This document shows positions 1 through 11,100 of a stretch of DNA of 64,000 nt, one piece after another (position 1 is the first letter of the stretch; every line of letters starts with the position of its first letter). Location of the stretch: contig NC_089191.1 in NCBI RefSeq assembly GCF_947507565.1, positions 1,984,001 to 2,048,000 on the forward strand, in the 5' to 3' direction. The position numbers and the translations under genes are program-made. This stretch comes from Oscarella lobularis (Eukaryota; Porifera; Homoscleromorpha; Homosclerophorida; Oscarellidae). The notes beneath the pieces were generated by a model. The model saw nothing but the letters and a program-made list of their open reading frames with translations, did no database searches and was not told where the DNA came from.

Positions 1-1067
1 GCACTACGAGCATCGCATTTCGTACCCTTCAGTTTCCTCTCTAAGAAATCTTTCGCCTTCTCCTCACTAACATCTTCAGCGTGCAACACCACCATTCTCG
101 ACGCCGAAGAGTTCTTCTTCATAATGTCAAGAGCAGATCCACTAGCGTCGAGAAATATCATTCGGATGTGTCCACTGTCCGCCAGAACTTTTGCCAGATA
201 TTGGAGTTGATCCAACTCGTATGGGACCAGGTTGTTCACTGAATCAATGACGAGAGTCAAAACTCTACCATCTCCCAACTCCGTTCGAAGGTCAGCTAGC
301 TTCTCTCCCAAAACAACAATAGGAGTCTTCCTCTCAACGTAAGAACACCAATCGTCTAGAGTCATCTCCCCGGCGACAAATTGCGCAAGACCGCTATTCT
401 TGATTCGATTGATCAAAGATTTGCGATTCAAGCCGAAAGCTCTTGCAATGGCAAAAGCAATTGGTACCTTCTCCCTTGCGACGATCATGTGAACGCCACG
501 AACGCCTTCCTTCTTCAGTTCCATCACGGCGTCGTGCATGAGCGTCGATTTTCCACAGCCATACGGTCCAGCAATCATGTAGTAGAAACCGTCCGGTTTT
601 CTCTTGAGAAATTCTTTAAGCCTCTCCCTTTCTGAATCTCGATCGACGTAGTCCTCCGCTCTAAGGAACTTTGGCTCAGGAAAGGTAGAGCTGCATGACT
701 TGAGAATCTTTCGACGCTTGTAACGCGATCGTAGATCATTGTATACGAAGACAGAAGCTATTGCCATGATACCTATGCCATATATCCCTGTGGCAAAGGA
801 CATCAAGCCCTTCATCAACGATCGTTCTTTCTTGCTTTCCTGTGAAACGCAGTGAGAAGGGTCAATAAAAAGACGGAGCACAATACATACAGTACAAAAG
901 AAAGACGATGGTGGTCTCTGGTTGAGAGTGGGTCGCCAAGCGACCCTACCGAAACTATAATTAACATACAAATCTACAAATTTAATTGTCTCTAATAAAT
1001 CACTTACCGTGCAGACGATTGCATCATCAATTGAAATGCTTTTGATAAAGGCATCCCAAATTTTTGT
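1..1067 (-). CDS. Membrane-anchored P-loop ATPase, partial (runs off window start)
   Basis: An open frame runs from about 839 to position 1 on the minus strand with no stop, so the C-terminus lies outside the window. It opens with a hydrophobic stretch (from MKGLMSF to about ASVFVYND), which is probably a membrane segment. A basic linker follows, then a Walker A motif GPYGCGKST and a Walker B-like strand VLTLVIDS. Spacing and motif style suggest an AAA/STAND-type NTPase of the archaeal-ATPase/Orc1-like kind; the exact family is not clear. The 5' edge at 839 is a good acceptor (TTTCACAG), and a 60-nt in-frame exon at 1067-1008 with donor GTAAGTG sits upstream in phase 0. I could not find a convincing start codon upstream of that exon, so the first Met may be MKGLM near 813. 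Substrate and role are unknown. Confidence 0.7.
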
Positions 1068-1408
1068 CTAGATCACCTATATGCAAGCAGGACGTCAAAA
1101 AGAGATACACGCTTCGTCCATATATTTGGTTTAATTAAGGAGAAACGCTCGATGCAGAACGCAATCTGATTCAGGCTGGAGCGACGACTTTTAGAGTACT
1201 AAACATGTAATCGAACCTTTCTCAGATTGGAATCGATCGACGATTGGCTTCTTTGAGGCAAGGGTGACTCAAATCTGCTAAACGATAAAAGAGGGCCCCA
1301 ATCAGAAAGGACAGCTAGATGATGCTCAAACACTAAAAGATAACGACTAAATTGATAAGTACCTAGCTGATTGCTTAGCTCGACAGATCGAAAGAAATCG
1401 AGTGACTC
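1068..1408. other. Intergenic/5' region, nothing recognised
   Basis: The sequence is AT-rich with no long open frame on either strand and no repeat shared with the rest of the window. It may hold the promoter or 5' UTR of the ATPase gene to its left. Confidence 0.4.
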
Positions 1409-1493
1409 GTGGCCTGCGCGTCTTTATACGGGATAGCTCACGCAAGTACATGCAGTCACGTGAAGCACCAAGCTCTGATGCACTCTGAGCACA

Positions 1494-1919
1494 TGGATTC
1501 TTCCGCGAGGCCAATCACTTACGAGCTACCCTTTTCTAAGGCGGAACGATCGTCCGAATTGCTGCGTGTTGCTCAAATTCATCGTTTGGCGAAGATATTC
1601 ATCGACGTCGTCTTCGTTCTCGACGACGGCGTCGAAATTCCCGCTCATCGACTCGTGCTCGCTTCGGCGAGCGCCTATTTCCGTACAATGTTTACAATCA
1701 ATATGCAAGCGCATTCACCTTCGCGCCGTCGTCGATTCAGCCTTCGTGGAGGCCCTCGTCGATTTCGCGTATACGAAAAAATTTCCATCACTTCTGGCAA
1801 TATGACGTCACAAATTTCTGTACTGCTGATCGTCTTCTGTTTGAGGATGTTGTCGACTTTTGCTGCAAGGAGTTTGTTAAAAGCAATTTTGATCGAGATT
1901 TTTCTTCACGAGAGGAATA
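1494..1919 (+). pseudogene. BTB/POZ domain fragment (kelch-like type), frameshifted
   Basis: The first frame gives a typical BTB start: residues reading DVVFVLDDGVEIPAHRLVLA, then ASAYFRTMF. After about 1707 the match jumps to a second frame (HLRAV, then FVEALVDFAYTKK). After about 1795 it jumps again to a third frame (NFCTADRLLFEDVVDFCCKEF). No splice signals of sensible length explain the jumps. The BACK and kelch regions usual in BTB-kelch adaptors of cullin-3 ligases are absent. I read this as a decayed BTB-kelch gene fragment. An alternative is a real gene with assembly errors. Confidence 0.75.
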
Positions 1920-1989
1920 ATCGGAAGCCAGGCAGTACCTTCCCCTATCGCGTGGTAAACTGTTTATTGAAGCTACGAGTTGTTTAACC

Positions 1990-2640
1990 ACGCACGATTA
2001 GTCACCTTTTAGTAGATGGTGGGTTTGGCTAAGTCTTAATTGATGAAAAATATCGATTGCTGCACTAATCACACGTGCCAGAGCCATACAGCCAAAGCAC
2101 GTGCATGAATCCATATTTGAACGCTTGAAGCCTTGTGGGACTGCGCGTGGACATCCAAGAATAAGTCTACTGTACTAGCAAGTGGCGGATGTGACGTCAT
2201 GGATTCGTCACGGTGCTTATTTAGAGCGATCGCGACTTACACGACTAATGGGACGTATGCGCAATACCAAACAGTCCAACAACCTCACCTGCGTATCGTC
2301 CTCATCGCTCGCAGAAAAGAGACGATGCCAAAACGAGGAAAAGTTTTTTACTCATGTGACGCCTAACGCGCGAAATCTCAATGTATCACGTGGCAGCGTG
2401 CATCTCGATTACGAAGCAAAACTACGTAAAGAATTCCGTTCTCTGCTCTTCTCGATCATCTCGTACGTACAGTGTTGTAGCAAAAGGCATATCGCTTGAG
2501 TTCGTTTTTCCCCAAAGCCGGTTTCGCTTACCAGTCACGTGCAGATCCAATGTCCGACAGATGTCATCGTTCCTTCGTGTCGAAGATCCTAAACGAGATA
2601 GCGGTGAAAACGTGCTCGTTCTATATCGTCCACTTAGCTT
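1990..2640. other. Intergenic, no supported gene
   Basis: Short overlapping open frames of 77-105 codons occur, but none shows a recognisable domain or splice structure. Nothing else stands out. Confidence 0.4.
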
Positions 2641-3020
2641 TTAGGCCTCCATACGGACGGTGGGCTCGCACCGCTGGAGAGGCCGCGAAGAATAGAGCCA
2701 AAAGTAGAAAGAGTCGCTCACCCATGAGCAGCATGAGCCCATGAGCCGATCTAGCATAGGGAAGAAGGCCCTAAAACGAGACCGGTCCCTGTCGACAGTC
2801 ATAGCCCTGCCGCAGAGGAGCTATCGCGCAAGACGTGAACAGAGTGACAGTCGTGTAGTCGGCGTGGAGATGACGAGCCCGCCGACGCCGACGCCCCCCG
2901 TGTTGTACTAGCTTATAGCGTAGTAGAGCGGGACGGTTACGCCGATGACGCAGCCCCTACAGGGATTAGAACCGCGCGCGAGCGGCGACCTGTAATCACT
3001 GCGCCTTCGTTGTCTCGGGG
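2640..3020 (-). repeat. SINE-like repeat, possibly tRNA-derived
   Basis: Read on the minus strand, about 3012-2955 carries an A-box-like stretch (GGCGCAGTGATTACAGG) followed by a B-box-like stretch (GGTTCTAATCC). Further on, a segment around ACACGGGGGGCGTCGGCG is clearly related to part of the 1.5 kb repeats near 26.3, 50.4 and 63.5 kb, which also keep a GTGATTAGAGG block. This fits a tRNA-derived SINE that also contributed sequence to the larger repeat. The ends and target duplication were not resolved. Confidence 0.5.
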
Positions 3021-3284
3021 AGCGACGTTGCGACGACTTGTTGCTCGCACTCCACGACTGACGGGCTGTACTGCACGCTGAACGACGACGAGGTTACGCA
3101 AAGAATTGTGTGCGATGTGCGCGCCTATATGTGCGAGAAAGGCGAGGGGGAACGAGCGCTCATTGGTTGAAGATAATTTGCGGTAAGACGCGTGACCTTA
3201 TATGGTCAAAATTGCTGTTCACGTGAAAAGTTTCGAGTAACAGCGTGACGCGCACCTGCTCGTTTTTTTTTCTGTGGTTTCACC

Positions 3285-3960
3285 TGACGTCACGCTGTCG
3301 AGTGCGTCGAAACCAAGATGGCGGACCGACGAAAGCTCCCAGCTCGTACGCGCGTGCAGCGTCTTCATTCCCTCTCTCTCTTTCTCACCCTGCTCGAAGT
3401 AAAAGACAAACGCAACGTTCGATCGAGTCGAAAAAGCGCATTGCGACGACCAAAGGGCGGCATTTTCGCAAAATTTCAGGACTTGGGCGACGATGGAACG
3501 CTTTCTTTGTCAGCACGAGTATCGACAGACATCGTCGCACTAACACAATCGCAAAAATGGTCCGCGTCTAGAGAAAATTGCAGCAAGACGTCACGTCGAA
3601 CGTCGATTCGTCGTAGAACGAGTCCGCGAACGCGATCGTCCCGCGATCGGGCTCCGTTTACCTATCTTATTGTGTCCAGGTAGCGGAGTATTCGTAAAAA
3701 AACCGACTAGCGCCTCAGAAAGGGCGAGGATTTCGATCGCTGTTTGGCTGCGTGGGCGTTCCTTTTCTCTGCGTGGGCGTTTCTCATGTATACGTCATGA
3801 AGTCCTATAGCATCGTTTCCCGGTAAACTCTTCCTTTTTTTCTATCTTCGATAGAACGCTTTCACAACCCCATTGCCCAGGGATATTCCTTGTCCGCCAT
3901 CTTGCTTTCGCGCGCGTGACGTCAATGCGAAAAAACAAAACCACCCAAAGCGCCCGATCA
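3285..3960 (+). repeat. Dispersed element with YY1-like and CRE-like motifs
   Basis: TGACGTCA near 3290 lies next to AAGATGGCGG near 3316. At the far end GCCATCTTGCTTTCGC near 3897 is followed by GTGACGTCA. Between 3316 and 3500 the sequence is similar in order and partly in translation to the minus strand of 16600-16330, so the two places are copies of one element. The motif pair looks like a CpG-rich promoter. Whether it drives a transcript here is unknown. Confidence 0.5.
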
Positions 3961-4103
3961 GATAGTTTGATACAAGGATATCATTATTAGGATTAGGAAA
4001 TGAGTATAAGCCTAATAATCAAAACATAACGGACACTAATATGATAAACAACAAATAATACCTCATACCGAACTACAAAAAGTCCAGCTTGTTTCTAAAG
4101 CAC

Positions 4104-6352
4104 TTACTTGCTTTCCTTACGTCCAAACATTTTTTTGTATTCTTCTTTAACGGCCCTCCGGCCCACGTTTGCTAGACGAAGACGTCTTAAAAGTTGATCA
4201 ACTGTAGGAGACTTTTCTCGTTTCATCCAAAGCTCCAAAACTCTCAACCGGCAAATCTTGATGTTGTCACTGCTTTTGTCAATGTCAAACCGATCGTCTT
4301 GACGAATTCCAAAATAGAAACTCATCTCTTCCCAATTGGCTCCGTCGACGGCAGCGCACGCCTGAATTAGCTCCTCTGACACCAGATCATTATCAGAGGG
4401 AAAAGAGTCTAAAAGCAGATAAATGTAGATTCAAATGTTTTTTTCAATAGGAAGCGTACCTGAAGTGAAACAAGAGGCAATTATTACCAAGTCTCTGACA
4501 GAAGAATGATGACGTTTCTTAGGCCAAGTAGAAAATATGACGTTGTCAAGAGTCTTCTCGTTGACTTTGTAGTCCACTTCACTTGACGAATAAACGGCCG
4601 GATCATCATTAAGTTGTCGGAGGTGAGAACTGTCTAAATAGAACCAATTGAGAATAACTCCTGGACTTCGTTCGTCGCACGCTTGAACGATCATCAATTT
4701 CAGCTCGCTGAAAAAATCCTTCGCAGCGGCTTGGCAATCGAATTTGCTGGACCAACGAAGGATGACGTCAATGCAATGATGCTCTTTCTTTATTCCCAAT
4801 TGAACGAGACACTCAATTACATTTTTTTCAGCGAGCTTCACTAACTTGATGCCGTTCTTCCACAGCTCTTGACCCGTGTCCGTCAGACGAAAGCTGCGGC
4901 ATTGAAAAATAACAAACGACGACGGCGAGATGATGTCGACAGGCTCAGCGCACTCGTATCGTTGGCCACGATATACGTCGAGCGACGAGTCTTCAACCCA
5001 AGCGTCGGAAGGAATTGAATCATCGAGAAGAGCGGGAATCTGATACTCTCCAGGCGTCTCTTCCAGCTCGACGCACAGATCCAAATAGCAGAGAATTTCA
5101 ATCGCGTCATCGACCGTCACAACGAATGGAGACGGACAGCTCTTCTGTATTAGGTCGTCCTCAAATGCCGTCAGAGCCGAGTTGATGGCAGCCTTTGACG
5201 CCTTTCCCAATTTGTCTTTCCGCAAAGAAACTGGAAACCAGGCGGGAACTAGAAGAGGACCGATCACGTTTTGACAAAGCCACGAAGGTCGAACACAAAT
5301 TCGTCGACCCAAATTAATTATCTATTAATAAAAGCATATTACTCAAGCATTGGTATACGCATTGATATTTGCTCACTAGTCCAGACGAGTCAAGATACTC
5401 AACGGCAACTTTTTTCTCGTCCTCGCTTAGAACGACGCGGACAACTTCAGCAATCCACTTCTGGAAATCGTCAGTCGTCAGGAAATAGGCCAACTGATAA
5501 TCTCTCTTTTCGTCCGAAACCGAGAGATGCTTCTCAATTTCGTGACATAATTTTGGAACGCCTTTCGCTGCCTTTGAAGAAAGTGACGTAGTGAAGCGAA
5601 TTTCAATGTATTCAGTCATTACCTCGAGCACATTTTCACGAATTTTCTTAAGCTTCTTTCGGCAGTCGTCCATGCGAACCGAACTGCGCTTGCTGCAATC
5701 CATTTCAATTACGTGACTAAGTTCAATTTTAAACGTGTTGCCAAATAATTCTTGAAGATGTCTGGCGACTCGCTTTGACAGAAAGTTGGCTTCAATTCCC
5801 GTTTCCTCTTCAGTACGAATCAAATTGAGAATCATCCTAAGTGGAATCGGCGACTTCGGAAGCGCTCTCAATGAAGCCTTGGCAAACGCACACCAAAATT
5901 GGCCATTCTTTAGAAGTCTCTCCTCCAGCTCATCTTCCTCTGGAATTGGGAGGACGAGAATAAACATCGTATTGGACTCTTGAAAAAAGAGACCGTGGGC
6001 GCTGTGAAAGGTCGGTTGGGCACCAAAATCCCACGTCGATCCTTTGCCCACTAGCGGAATTTTACAATTGTGAATTTCAATGCCGGGAGTGCGATCTTTT
6101 TCTTTGGGTGGGGGACGATCAAGTTGAAGAAGCGAATTGATGATCGTCGTTTTTCCCGCCATTTCTGGGCCTATTGCGCACAAATTTATCGAATCTGGTC
6201 GAACCATTTCTCGATGAAGAACCGAAAATCGGGCGGCGTCCTATCAAAATAATTACATACAAGAATGAATCAAAATGATGACGTACGTAATGCTGCCGAA
6301 GGAGAGCTCCTATTTCACCATCACGTGCCAACTGATGAGGCGTCTTTCCGTC
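4104..6352 (-). CDS. Roc-COR-death domain protein (DAPK-like ROCO), 5'-damaged tandem copy
   Basis: Exons 6352-6287, 6240-5377, 5321-4460 and 4408-4104 join in phase. They encode the last ankyrin piece, a Roc GTPase domain (P-loop GPEMAGKTT, then WDFG as the DxxG element; no clear NKxD), a COR domain (LRWSSK, SPGVILNWFYLDSSHL) and a C-terminal death domain (LIQACAAVDGANWEEM). This is the order found in DAPK-type ROCO proteins without the kinase. It is the closest relative of the gene at 7051-10922 and follows it head to tail. A 51-nt segment, 5622-5572, has a proper donor and acceptor, is a multiple of three and has no stop. It corresponds in position to a real intron in the neighbour, so it may or may not be spliced. 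Everything upstream of 6412 is broken (see the next entry), so this copy may be a pseudogene or a shortened Roc-COR-death gene. Confidence 0.7.
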
Positions 6353-6411
6353 CTGAAATTTGCGTTCACGCATTCATTTATTCAAAAAGAAAATGAATCC
6401 CCTCACCTTAT

Positions 6412-6874
6412 CTTAAAACGTGACGTCAACGCCCTTTTCAATCAATAGATTAATAATTGCTTTGTCTATATAGAATGTTTCAGCATAGATCTATGGTTTC
6501 AGCAGCCAGATGCAAGGCATTTTGTTTCGTCCACAAAGACTCGATAGAGAGAACGAGTGAAAAATAAGGATTCTGACCAACCATATTCGCTACAGAAACA
6601 TCAGCTCCTAAATCAATTAGTTGCTGAACAACGACGATAAAACGAAGGAGAAACGTTCCGGGTGGACGACTTTGAAGAAGTTCTTGAGCCTGTTGCTTCA
6701 AGAATATCTCTGTGAGAAAATTCAATAATTTTAATTAGGAAATGTGTTTTTTCTTACCCGTCTTGCCATGGACTGAGTAGATGACGTCGTACGAGGTCCA
6801 TGATTCCGTAGAACCATTCCCAGAATGTGAAATTTCGACCGGGAAGTTGGTCTTAACAATATTAAACAATATCT
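6412..6874 (-). pseudogene. Broken ankyrin exons fused to a STAT-like SH2 fragment
   Basis: Aligned to the neighbour's ankyrin exon at 9474-9367, the exon at about 6530-6412 has lost its acceptor AG (GG instead), carries a frameshift and ends with TTTTAAGATAAG, an in-frame stop. Upstream, exon 6709-6582 starts with LKQQAQELLQSRPPGTFLLR, a hallmark of the STAT SH2 domain. It then runs without a break into ankyrin sequence (VVQQLIDLGADVS). The exon before it (6874-6758) joins in phase and reads VKTNFPVEISHSGNG then ESW, which resembles the end of the STAT DNA-binding region. The normal STAT linker domain is missing. I infer ectopic recombination that replaced the 5' end of this ROCO copy with STAT exons. 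The SH2 match is strong; the DNA-binding match is moderate. Confidence 0.6.
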
Positions 6875-7050
6875 CTACCCATACAGTTCGTCAAATTTCG
6901 TTTTATAGCACTTTGACTGATGCCACGCGTAGAGTACCACGCCTCCACGATACACATAAAACCAAATAAAAACCTTATAAGAAAAGTTACAAAGAATCCC
7001 AGTTTGCCCAGCCAGCCACCGAGTAAAATAATAAAAAAATGAAAGACAGT
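6875..7050. other. Spacer between the two ROCO copies
   Basis: No coding signal was found. The left copy's chimeric 5' end begins directly next to the right copy's 3' end, so the spacer is under 200 bp. Confidence 0.4.
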
Positions 7051-10000
7051 CTACTTACGTGAGCACAGTTGTTCATATTTTTTTTGAATAACGTGTCGTC
7101 CGACGCCCACCTGATCAAACAACCCCAGAAGTAGGCTTACTTTTGGTGCCTTCTCTCTCTTCTTCCACAACTTCAGCGCTTTAAATCGACGAGCAACGAT
7201 GCCTTTCGTCTTTTCACAAATGTCATGAAGATCGTCGTCGCCGATGTCAAAAAACATACACATGTCGTCCAGATCTGTTCCGTCGACGGCAGCGCACGCT
7301 TTAAGTAGAGAATCTGACACCGGATCGTCATCAGCGGGAAAAGAGCCTAAACGAAGAAATTAAAAAGCTTTTCTTTACGACAGAGCTCTTACCTGAAGCG
7401 GAAGTAGTCGTCCCAGCTACAATAATCACTAAATCTTTGATACGACAACGCTTCTCTCCTTCCGGTCGGGCGGAAAACAATTTGTGATCGAGAGTCTTTT
7501 CGGGGTCTTTCATCTTCTGATCGACTTCACTTGACGAATATATAGCTGGGTTTTCGTTGAGTTCTCTGAGATGAGAACTGTCTATATAAAACCAGTTGAG
7601 AACGACTCCTGGACTTCGTTCGTCGCACGCTCGAGAAATCATTGATTTGAGCTCGTTGAGGAATTCCTTCGCGACGGCTTCACAGTCGTCTTTGCTCGAC
7701 CAGCGAAGAATGACGTCAATGCAATAGTGACTCATCTTCGCGCCCATTGTGATGAGACACTCGACTTCTTTATCGTCGACGATCTTTATTAATTTGATGC
7801 CGTTCTTCCACGCTTTGTGTCTCACGTTGGGCATATGATAGCAGCGACATTGAAGAATGACGAACGACGACGGTGAGATGAAGTCGACCGGATGAGCGCA
7901 CTCGTATCGTTGGCCACGATACACGTCAAGCGTCGAATCTTTATTCCACGTGTCGCTGGAGATTGAGTCAAAAAGAAGAGCGGGTATTTGATACATTCCA
8001 GGCTTGTCTTCAATCGAAATGCAGAGTTCGAGGTAAAGAAGAACTTCAATTGCTTCGTCAACTGTCGCCACGAAGGGAGACGGATGACCCTTTTGCTTGA
8101 GATGATTTTCAAAAGCCCTCAGAGCCGATTCCATGTCTTCCTTCGATGCCATTGCCGATTTTTTGGCTGGCATAGCGACAACGAAATAGGGCGGAGCGAG
8201 AAGTGGACCGATGACGTTGTGACACAGCCAGACGGGTTGAACGCAAATTCGACGGCCAAGATTAATAATCTAAATTAATTAATTATTTAAAAAAGTAGAA
8301 TTAAATAATAATTACTCACTATTCCGGACGAGTCAAGATATTCGACGGCCACTTCTTTCTCGTCGTCACTCAACGTGATTCCAACTTCTTCAGCGACCCA
8401 CTTTTCGAATTCTTTGGTGGTCAGAAAATAAGCCAACGGTATCTTTCTCTTCTCGTCTGGAAGAGAGATATTCTGCTCGATGGCTTGGCACAATTTAGGA
8501 ACACCTTCTGCCGCCTGTACACAAAGGAAAGGAAATCGTAGGATGGCCAAAGAATCTGAGTTCTTACACTAAGCATTTCTTCGCGAATTTTTTTCAATTT
8601 CGATCGGCAGTCCTTCATGCAAGCTGATTGGCTCTTGCTACAATCCATTTCGATCACGTGTGAAATTTCAAACGTGTTTCCGTATTCTTTCCGAAGAATT
8701 TCGACAACTTCTTTCAGCTGAAATCTCACTTCACTGCCTGTCTCCCCATTGAAATCAATAAGATTGAAAATGACAATGAGGCGAATGAGCGATTTTTGGT
8801 CAGACGAAAGCGTTCTCATTGAAGCCTTGGAGAACGCACACCAATATCGTCCTTTTTCTATAAGACGAAGAAGGATTTCTGACGTCATCTTCTCTTCCTC
8901 CCGAACAGGAAGAATGAGATTGAACATTGTATTTGATTGGCGAAAGAAGAGACCGTGTGCGCTGTGGAATGTGGGTTGGGAACCAAAATCCCACCACGAT
9001 CCTTTGCCAACTTCCTCATTATCACAATTATGGATATCAACCCCGGGTGTGCGATCTTCATCTTTGGGTGGGGGTTGATTGAGTTGAAGAAGAGAATTCA
9101 CGTACGTTGTTTTTCCTGCCATTTCGTCCCCAACTACGCACACTTTAATCGAATCTGGACGAACTGTTTCTCGTTGAAGAACGGAAAATCGAGCGGCGTC
9201 CTATAAAAATAATTACATACAGGAACTGCATCAAAAAATGATGATGTACGTAATGCTGTCGAAGGTGAGCTCTGATTTTACCATCTTTTGACACCTCATA
9301 AGGTGTCTTTCCGTCCTAAAATTCAAGTTTATAGATTCTCTTTAATTTCCAAGAAAAACTCGTCACCTTGTCTTGGCGCGTAACGTCACAACCCTTCTCA
9401 ATCAAAAGATCAATAATTGATTTGTCTACGCTTGGATATCTCTGTGCAGCCATATGCAATGCATTTTGTTCATTCTACAAAGAATTGCATAGAGAACGAG
9501 TGAGGAATGAGAATTCTGACTAACATTATCTCTGAGAGAAACATCAGCTCCTAATTCATTTAGTTGCTGAATGACAACGAAAGAAGGATCTTCCTTACAT
9601 GCGTACACTAAGGGTGTCCTTCCCTCCTAATAATAGAATTGCCAAATAAAAATGCAAAATATCGTAGGAATGCGACCTCATCAACAGAATTGATATCAAT
9701 GCGTTTCTCAATGACAAGATATCGAAGAACATCTTTCACGTCATCTTTGCACTCTGAGCGTGTGGTGGCATAAAACAAAGCCGTCTTCCCTTCCTGAATA
9801 AAAAAGACGGCGATTTGTTGGTTGAATATGTAGCAAATAAACAACATCTCACGTCATCTTTTGCTCGACAGTCCGCTCCTTTTTCCCCCAAGTAGCGAAC
9901 TTTCGCTGAACGATTGATGGAACTTTCACACGCCCACATAAAAGGCGTTTCACCATCCTGAAGATGAAATAAGAATAAAAGTATCACAAGTGAAATCTTC

Positions 10001-10922
10001 TAACCGTGTCGACGCTATTGATAACAGCCTGGTGTTCCATGAGCCACTTTACTCCAAAAATGCTTCCATTCAAGCAGGCATAATGTAGAGGAGTGGCCCC
10101 ATACTATTACAAATGTTGCACATGTAGCAAACAAAAGCACATCGTAGATCACCTTATTAATAGCGTTTACACTCAATCCCTTTTCATTGACGAGATAATT
10201 AAAAATCTCGTTTGCTTTTTCATATGACAAAAATTGATTTTGAGCTGCCCAAACCTATAAATCGAAAGTTATGGTTGCGAGAGAGGAGGTCGATATCAAT
10301 TTTATTACAATATAAGATGGTGACAAAATGCATCCATGTTCTTCGAGATAGACCATTTTCTTTATTGTGTCAACGGAACTTGCACAGGCATGAGAATATG
10401 GCGTACGTCTACTCTAAACAAGAATGATGAATGAACCGATATGAAATCAATTCCATGTCATACTCTGTCTTTCACTTTGGTATTTGCACCGTGACTGACG
10501 AGCCATTCAACGCCAAAAATATTTCCCCATTTGCATGCGCAGTGAAGTGGGCGGAGTCTCCACTACATCCACGCATCAATTAATTTACGAATCCAAAACG
10601 TATTCATACCAATTCTGATTTCATTTCAATGTGTTGGTACTTTTGCAAAATCGCATAGCTTAGCCACTGATCGGCTTCCTCCGTCGAATCAAACTCTCTT
10701 CCCGCAACATAGTGAATTATTGATGACAAGTCATCGCCGTTGTACTAACGAAAAGGAGATATATACAAATGGTGTGCAGCGATCAAAAACGCAACTTCTC
10801 CATACCTGCGAAGACCGAAATCCTTCTTCCGTAGAAAGAAAACGAAGCAATTCATCCTTATTCATCCTCTTCGCGATTATTGTGGCCAATCGATCGATCG
10901 TAGAACGAGAGAACGATGTCAT
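7051..10922 (-). CDS. Ankyrin-Roc-COR-death protein (DAPK-like ROCO), 1016 aa
   Basis: Fourteen exons join with full phase agreement: 10922-10806, 10744-10610, 10562-10464, 10254-10153, 10103-10005, 9957-9853, 9793-9677, 9626-9525, 9474-9367, 9315-9250, 9200-8568, 8514-8320, 8269-7393, 7346-7051. Residues about 1-85 are a helical N-terminus. About 85-350 hold eight or nine ankyrin repeats, roughly one per exon (RPLHCACKWGN, ATPLHYACLNGS, KTALFYATTRS). About 355-570 are the Roc domain with P-loop GDEMAGKTT and WDFG. About 570-915 are COR and 920-1016 the death domain. This is the DAPK layout without the protein kinase. ROCO proteins use Roc-COR as a GTP-controlled dimerisation module; the death domain suggests apoptotic or immune signalling partners. 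The start Met is the first in the open exon 1. The stop lies inside CACGTAAGTAG, itself a good donor, so an extra 3' exon cannot be excluded. Confidence 0.88.
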
Positions 10923-11059
10923 TTTCGACTCTAGCAGTCTGCCAGCGTCGCAATACAAGCGATTCGACGACTTCCTTCGATTCTTTCGGGCGAAGAGACT
11001 TCTCAAGATGATACGCATGCGCATGAATGACAAATCTGATTACAGTCGACTCTCCGATA

Positions 11060-11100
11060 TAGAGGTTATGCATGTGACGTCACTTGATCACGTGCATGAC
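11060..11100 (-). promoter_or_regulatory. CRE-like and E-box motifs upstream of the ROCO gene
   Basis: TGACGTCA (11075-11082) and CACGTG (11089-11094) lie about 150 bp upstream of the start codon of the minus-strand ROCO gene. Both are palindromic bZIP/bHLH-type sites. A promoter role is inferred from position only. Confidence 0.35.
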
